Shown piece by piece: positions 61,499-64,000 of a stretch of 64,000 nt of DNA. This stretch comes from Rhizobium sp. FY34 (GTDB lineage Bacteria > Pseudomonadota > Alphaproteobacteria > Rhizobiales > Rhizobiaceae), in the NCBI RefSeq assembly GCF_005222845.1, contig NZ_STFZ01000014.1, positions 62,001 through 126,000 on the forward strand, in the 5' to 3' direction. Position 1 is the first letter of the stretch, and every line of letters begins with the position of its first letter. The notes beneath the pieces were generated by a model. It was not told the DNA's origin. It saw only the letters and a program-made list of their open reading frames with translations, and searched no databases. Both the position numbers and the translations under genes were made by a program.

Positions 61499-62459
61499 GG
61501 TAATTTCGCCCGGCCTTTCCACCTCGGTTCAGGACCTTGGCCGTCCCGGTTTCTATCATCTGGGTATTCCAGAGGGCGGTGGCATGGACCGGTTTGCCAC
61601 CCGCATTGCCAACCTGCTTGTGGGCAATGCGCCGGGTGCCGCCGTGCTGGAGGCGACCTTTCTCGGGCCGGAACTGGAATTCACACAGGCGACCATCGTG
61701 GCCGTGACCGGTGGCGAACTGCCGCCAAAGGTGAATGGCGAGGAGCGCCCGACCTGGGAGAGCTTTGCAGTCAAGGCCGGCGACCGGCTGTCCTTTGGCT
61801 ACCTGAAATCCGGCGCCCGCGCCTATATCGCCATGTCCGGCGGCATCGATGTGCCCGTCGTGCTCGGGTCGCGCTCCACCTATGTTCTGGGCGCACTCGG
61901 CGGTTTTGAAGGTCGGGTGCTGAAAGCCGGAGATGAGATCCCCTTAGGTGAAAGCACGGGCAGACCGGGGCTTTCACTGCCGGCAGCCCTTCGAGGCACG
62001 GTGACTTCGCCGGCCGAACTGCGCATGCTGCCGGGCATCTACTGGCATCGCATCACCGAGGCTTCCGGTGAACGCTTTTTCGAGGATACCTGGAAGGTTG
62101 CGCCTGAAGCAGACCGCATCGGCTATCGCTTCCGGGGCGGCACGCCGCTCGACTTCATGCCGCGCCAGCAGCCCTTCGGTGCCGGCTCCGATCCCTCCAA
62201 TATCGTGGACGCCTGCTATCCTTACGGATCGGTCCAGGTACCAAGCGGCACGGAACCGATCGTCCTGCACCGCGATGCCGTCTCCGGCGGCGGCTACATG
62301 ATGCTGGGCGTGGTGATTTCCGCCGACATGGATGCCATCGCGCAATTGCAGCCGCACACACCGGCCCGCTTCGTGCCCGTCACCCTGGAACAGGCGCTTC
62401 AGGCGAGAGCCGACCGCAAGGCAGCTTTGATGAGGGCCGAAAACAGCCTCATCGCCTGA
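61488..62459 (+). CDS. pxpC: 5-oxoprolinase subunit C (AHS2/KipA family)
   Basis: A 323-residue AHS2 protein. It has S-V-Q-D-L-G-R-P-G-F-Y near residues 12-22, A-Y-I-A-M-S-G-G-I-D-V-P-V-V-L-G-S-R-S-T-Y at about 112-130, and the later L-H-R-D-A-V-S-G-G-G-Y. It is the partner of PxpB and homologous to the other half of the carboxyltransferase region of urea carboxylase. It ends the enzyme part of the operon; 263 bases separate it from the livG-like gene. Confidence 0.9.
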   Translation: MAVKVISPGLSTSVQDLGRPGFYHLGIPEGGGMDRFATRIANLLVGNAPGAAVLEATFLGPELEFTQATIVAVTGGELPPKVNGEERPTWESFAVKAGDRLSFGYLKSGARAYIAMSGGIDVPVVLGSRSTYVLGALGGFEGRVLKAGDEIPLGESTGRPGLSLPAALRGTVTSPAELRMLPGIYWHRITEASGERFFEDTWKVAPEADRIGYRFRGGTPLDFMPRQQPFGAGSDPSNIVDACYPYGSVQVPSGTEPIVLHRDAVSGGGYMMLGVVISADMDAIAQLQPHTPARFVPVTLEQALQARADRKAALMRAENSLIA

Positions 62460-62660
62460 CGGCGGTGAGCGGCGACCTGCGGAAGAGGAACCGCGGATAA
62501 AGGGAGGGGTTCGGTCGGCCAAAGCCGGCCCTCCGGTGTGCCAGGCATGATTGCCCGGCGCACGCAGTAACGAAACAGAACAGTCAGACAGCGTGAATTT
62601 GGCAACCGAGGGGTCCGCAGAGATCGCCGGGAACCGAGAGGGGACCATCGCCAGTGTGTT

Positions 62661-62680
62661 TGGCCGCATCATTGCGGCCA
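62661..62680 (+). repeat. Inverted repeat in the livG leader
   Basis: TGGCCGC-ATCATT-GCGGCCA is a perfect 7-bp inverted repeat 42 bases before the livG start. The surrounding 263-base spacer has no gene. It may be a regulator site or hairpin that separates the enzyme genes from the transporter genes. Confidence 0.45.
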
Positions 62681-62722
62681 GATGGCGCATGCCCCTTCCA
62701 TCGGCAACATAGGAATGGGGAT

Positions 62723-63475
62723 ATGGGTCAACTGAGTGCGGAAAACATATCCGTCGCGTTTGCGGGGCTGAAGGCCCTGTCATCCGTCTCGCTCGATATC
62801 AGGCCGGGGCAGATCAGCGGATTGATCGGCCCGAACGGCGCCGGAAAGACGACGCTTGTCAATGTGTTGACCGGTTTCCAGGCGCCGACGGAAGGCTCTG
62901 TCACGCTTGACGGCGCATCGCTTGGCCGTTTGAAGCCGCATCAGCTGCGTCGTCGCGGCATTGCCCGCACGTTCCAGGGTGGCCGTCTGTTTCGCGACCT
63001 GCCGGTCATCGACAATCTCGAGGTGACGGGCGTTGGCCTTGGCATGAGCCGGCGGGCTGCCGTTGCTGAAGCTGAAGGCATGCTTGACTGGATGGGCATA
63101 GCACCGCTTGCCGAGCGCCTTGCCGGAACCCTTCCCTATACCGACGAGCGCCGGGTGGCGATCGGTCGGGCGCTGATGGGACGCCCCGCCTATATCCTGC
63201 TGGATGAACCGGCTGCCGGCATGAGCGCGCCGGAAGCAGCAGACCTTTCGGCTCTCGTTCACCGCATCGCCAAAACTCTTGGCACCGGTGTGCTGATCAT
63301 CGAACACAATGTCGGCCTGGTGCTGGGCCTCTGCGATCATATCGTCGTGCTCGATTCCGGCGCCGTCATCGAAGAGGGTGCGCCGGCTGCGATCCGCCAG
63401 AGCGAAAAAGTACGCCACGCCTATATGGGCACTGCCGCCGATATGGCGCCCACCGGCGGGGAGGTGAGAGCATGA
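62723..63475 (+). CDS. livG: Branched-chain-type ABC transporter ATPase LivG
   Basis: A 250-residue ATPase. It has Walker A G-P-N-G-A-G-K-T-T, Q-loop in T-F-Q-G-G-R, Walker B Y-I-L-L-D-E-P-A-A-G-M and a C-terminal H-N-V-G. The signature segment reads L-P-Y-T-D-E-R-R instead of a standard LSGGQ-like motif. The ATG at 62723 starts the canonical protein; the in-frame ATG at 62654 adds residues spanning the inverted repeat. It overlaps livF by four bases. It is likely to import the lactam or amide handled by the pxp genes. Confidence 0.9.
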   Translation: MGQLSAENISVAFAGLKALSSVSLDIRPGQISGLIGPNGAGKTTLVNVLTGFQAPTEGSVTLDGASLGRLKPHQLRRRGIARTFQGGRLFRDLPVIDNLEVTGVGLGMSRRAAVAEAEGMLDWMGIAPLAERLAGTLPYTDERRVAIGRALMGRPAYILLDEPAAGMSAPEAADLSALVHRIAKTLGTGVLIIEHNVGLVLGLCDHIVVLDSGAVIEEGAPAAIRQSEKVRHAYMGTAADMAPTGGEVRA

Positions 63476-64000
63476 CATTGCTGAACCTCGTCAATGTCTC
63501 TGTTCGCTATGGTCGCCTCACAGCGGTTCGCGACGTTTCGATCGACCTCAAGGAAGGCCAGATCCTCTTCATCACCGGGCCGAATGGCGCCGGAAAATCC
63601 TCGCTTCTGCGTGCCATTGCCGGTGTGACGCCCACCGCTGGCGGCCATATCGAGTTCGACGGCGCTGAAATCACCGGTCGGGCTCCCGAAGATATCGCCC
63701 GGCTCGGTTTCTCCATGGTGCCGGAAGGCCGCGAAGTTTTCGGCTCCCTGACCATCGAGGAAAACCTGCTGGTGGGTGCCGGCATGCATTCCCGCACGGC
63801 CGGTGCAAAGGGCCGCACCGCCTCGGATCTGGCTTCTGTCTATGACACGTTCCCGATCCTGAAGGAGCGGCGGCACCAGCAGGCCGGCCTGCTATCGGGC
63901 GGCCAGCAGCAGATGCTCGTCATCGGTCGCGCCCTGATGACCCGGCCGCGCCTCATCGCCATCGATGAACCGTCGCTTGGCCTTGCTCCCAACATTACCG
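63472..64000 (+). CDS. livF: Branched-chain-type ABC transporter ATPase LivF (cut by window edge)
   Basis: The first 176 residues are in the window. Walker A G-P-N-G-A-G-K-S-S, signature L-L-S-G-G-Q-Q-Q-M and Walker B L-I-A-I-D-E-P-S-L-G-L are intact. LivF proteins work with LivG. The permeases and binding protein expected for such a transporter must lie beyond the window, to the right. Confidence 0.92.
   Translation, partial: MTLLNLVNVSVRYGRLTAVRDVSIDLKEGQILFITGPNGAGKSSLLRAIAGVTPTAGGHIEFDGAEITGRAPEDIARLGFSMVPEGREVFGSLTIEENLLVGAGMHSRTAGAKGRTASDLASVYDTFPILKERRHQQAGLLSGGQQQMLVIGRALMTRPRLIAIDEPSLGLAPNIT

Noticed and set aside
62513-62530. GGTCGGC-CAAA-GCCGGCC hairpin after pxpC as a terminator
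   Set aside because: The stem is short with a wobble pair and no T-tract follows; it is not distinguishable from background GC hairpins.

Overview
The window looks like part of a replicon from the Rhizobiaceae (Rhizobium/Agrobacterium/Allorhizobium type). It is GC-rich and densely packed, with ATGA start/stop overlaps and many solute-binding-protein transporters, each tied to a catabolic operon and a local regulator of the LacI, GntR, IclR, TetR, LysR or Lrp type. I found no rRNA, tRNA, CRISPR array, insertion sequence or replication genes. This is a catabolic accessory region, as is typical of a rhizobial chromid or a variable chromosomal arm. The genus is an inference from gene content only.

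Layout: (1) 1-2287: a cut-off YciA thioesterase, then an Lrp-type regulator divergent from a class V aminotransferase. (2) 2297-15087: a LacI repressor and a long operon for D-erythronate/L-threonate (ltnD, otnK, otnC, otnI, gntR, denD, an SDR, a sugar-type ABC transporter, a second SDR) closed by a clear terminator. (3) 15210-23876: an L-idonate/keto-gluconate regulon with a TRAP transporter, a LacI repressor and two divergent operons (idnO-gntK-oxidoreductase-EthD-like, and 2-hydroxyacid dehydrogenase-idnD). Two near-identical palindromic operators and one weaker copy tie it together. (4) 23898-27587: TetR, GMC alcohol oxidoreductase and aldehyde dehydrogenase. (5) 27662-38811: an SsuD-like monooxygenase, three Gfo/Idh/MocA oxidoreductases, an ABC sugar importer, a GH105 unsaturated-uronyl hydrolase and an IclR regulator. 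(6) 38812-40064: an AT-richer stretch around an isochorismatase-family hydrolase. (7) 40065-46523: a two-component system divergent from PepSY, Asp/His-rich, DUF2271, PepSY-flavodoxin reductase and ApbE genes, which together look like a flavinylation/electron-transfer module. (8) 46545-57043: a nine-gene operon with a spermidine/putrescine-type importer feeding a flavin monooxygenase, a creatininase-family hydrolase, a CDA-fold deaminase, a questin-oxidase-like protein and an amidohydrolase, preceded by a LysR gene. (9) 57137-64000: a LysR gene divergent from pxpA, a minimal biotin carrier, a biotin carboxylase, pxpB and pxpC, followed by livG and livF, which runs off the end.

Two regions are the best candidates for an undescribed system. 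Operon 8 combines two deaminase folds, a cyclic-amide hydrolase fold and two oxygenase-type proteins behind one importer, which suggests breakdown of an unknown N-heterocycle. Operon 9 has every part of a split urea-carboxylase-like enzyme (biotin carboxylase, biotin carrier, AHS1/AHS2-type PxpB/PxpC) plus PxpA, which suggests biotin-dependent lactam opening instead of, or in addition to, classical ATP-dependent 5-oxoprolinase. Both proposals are inferences from family membership and gene order.
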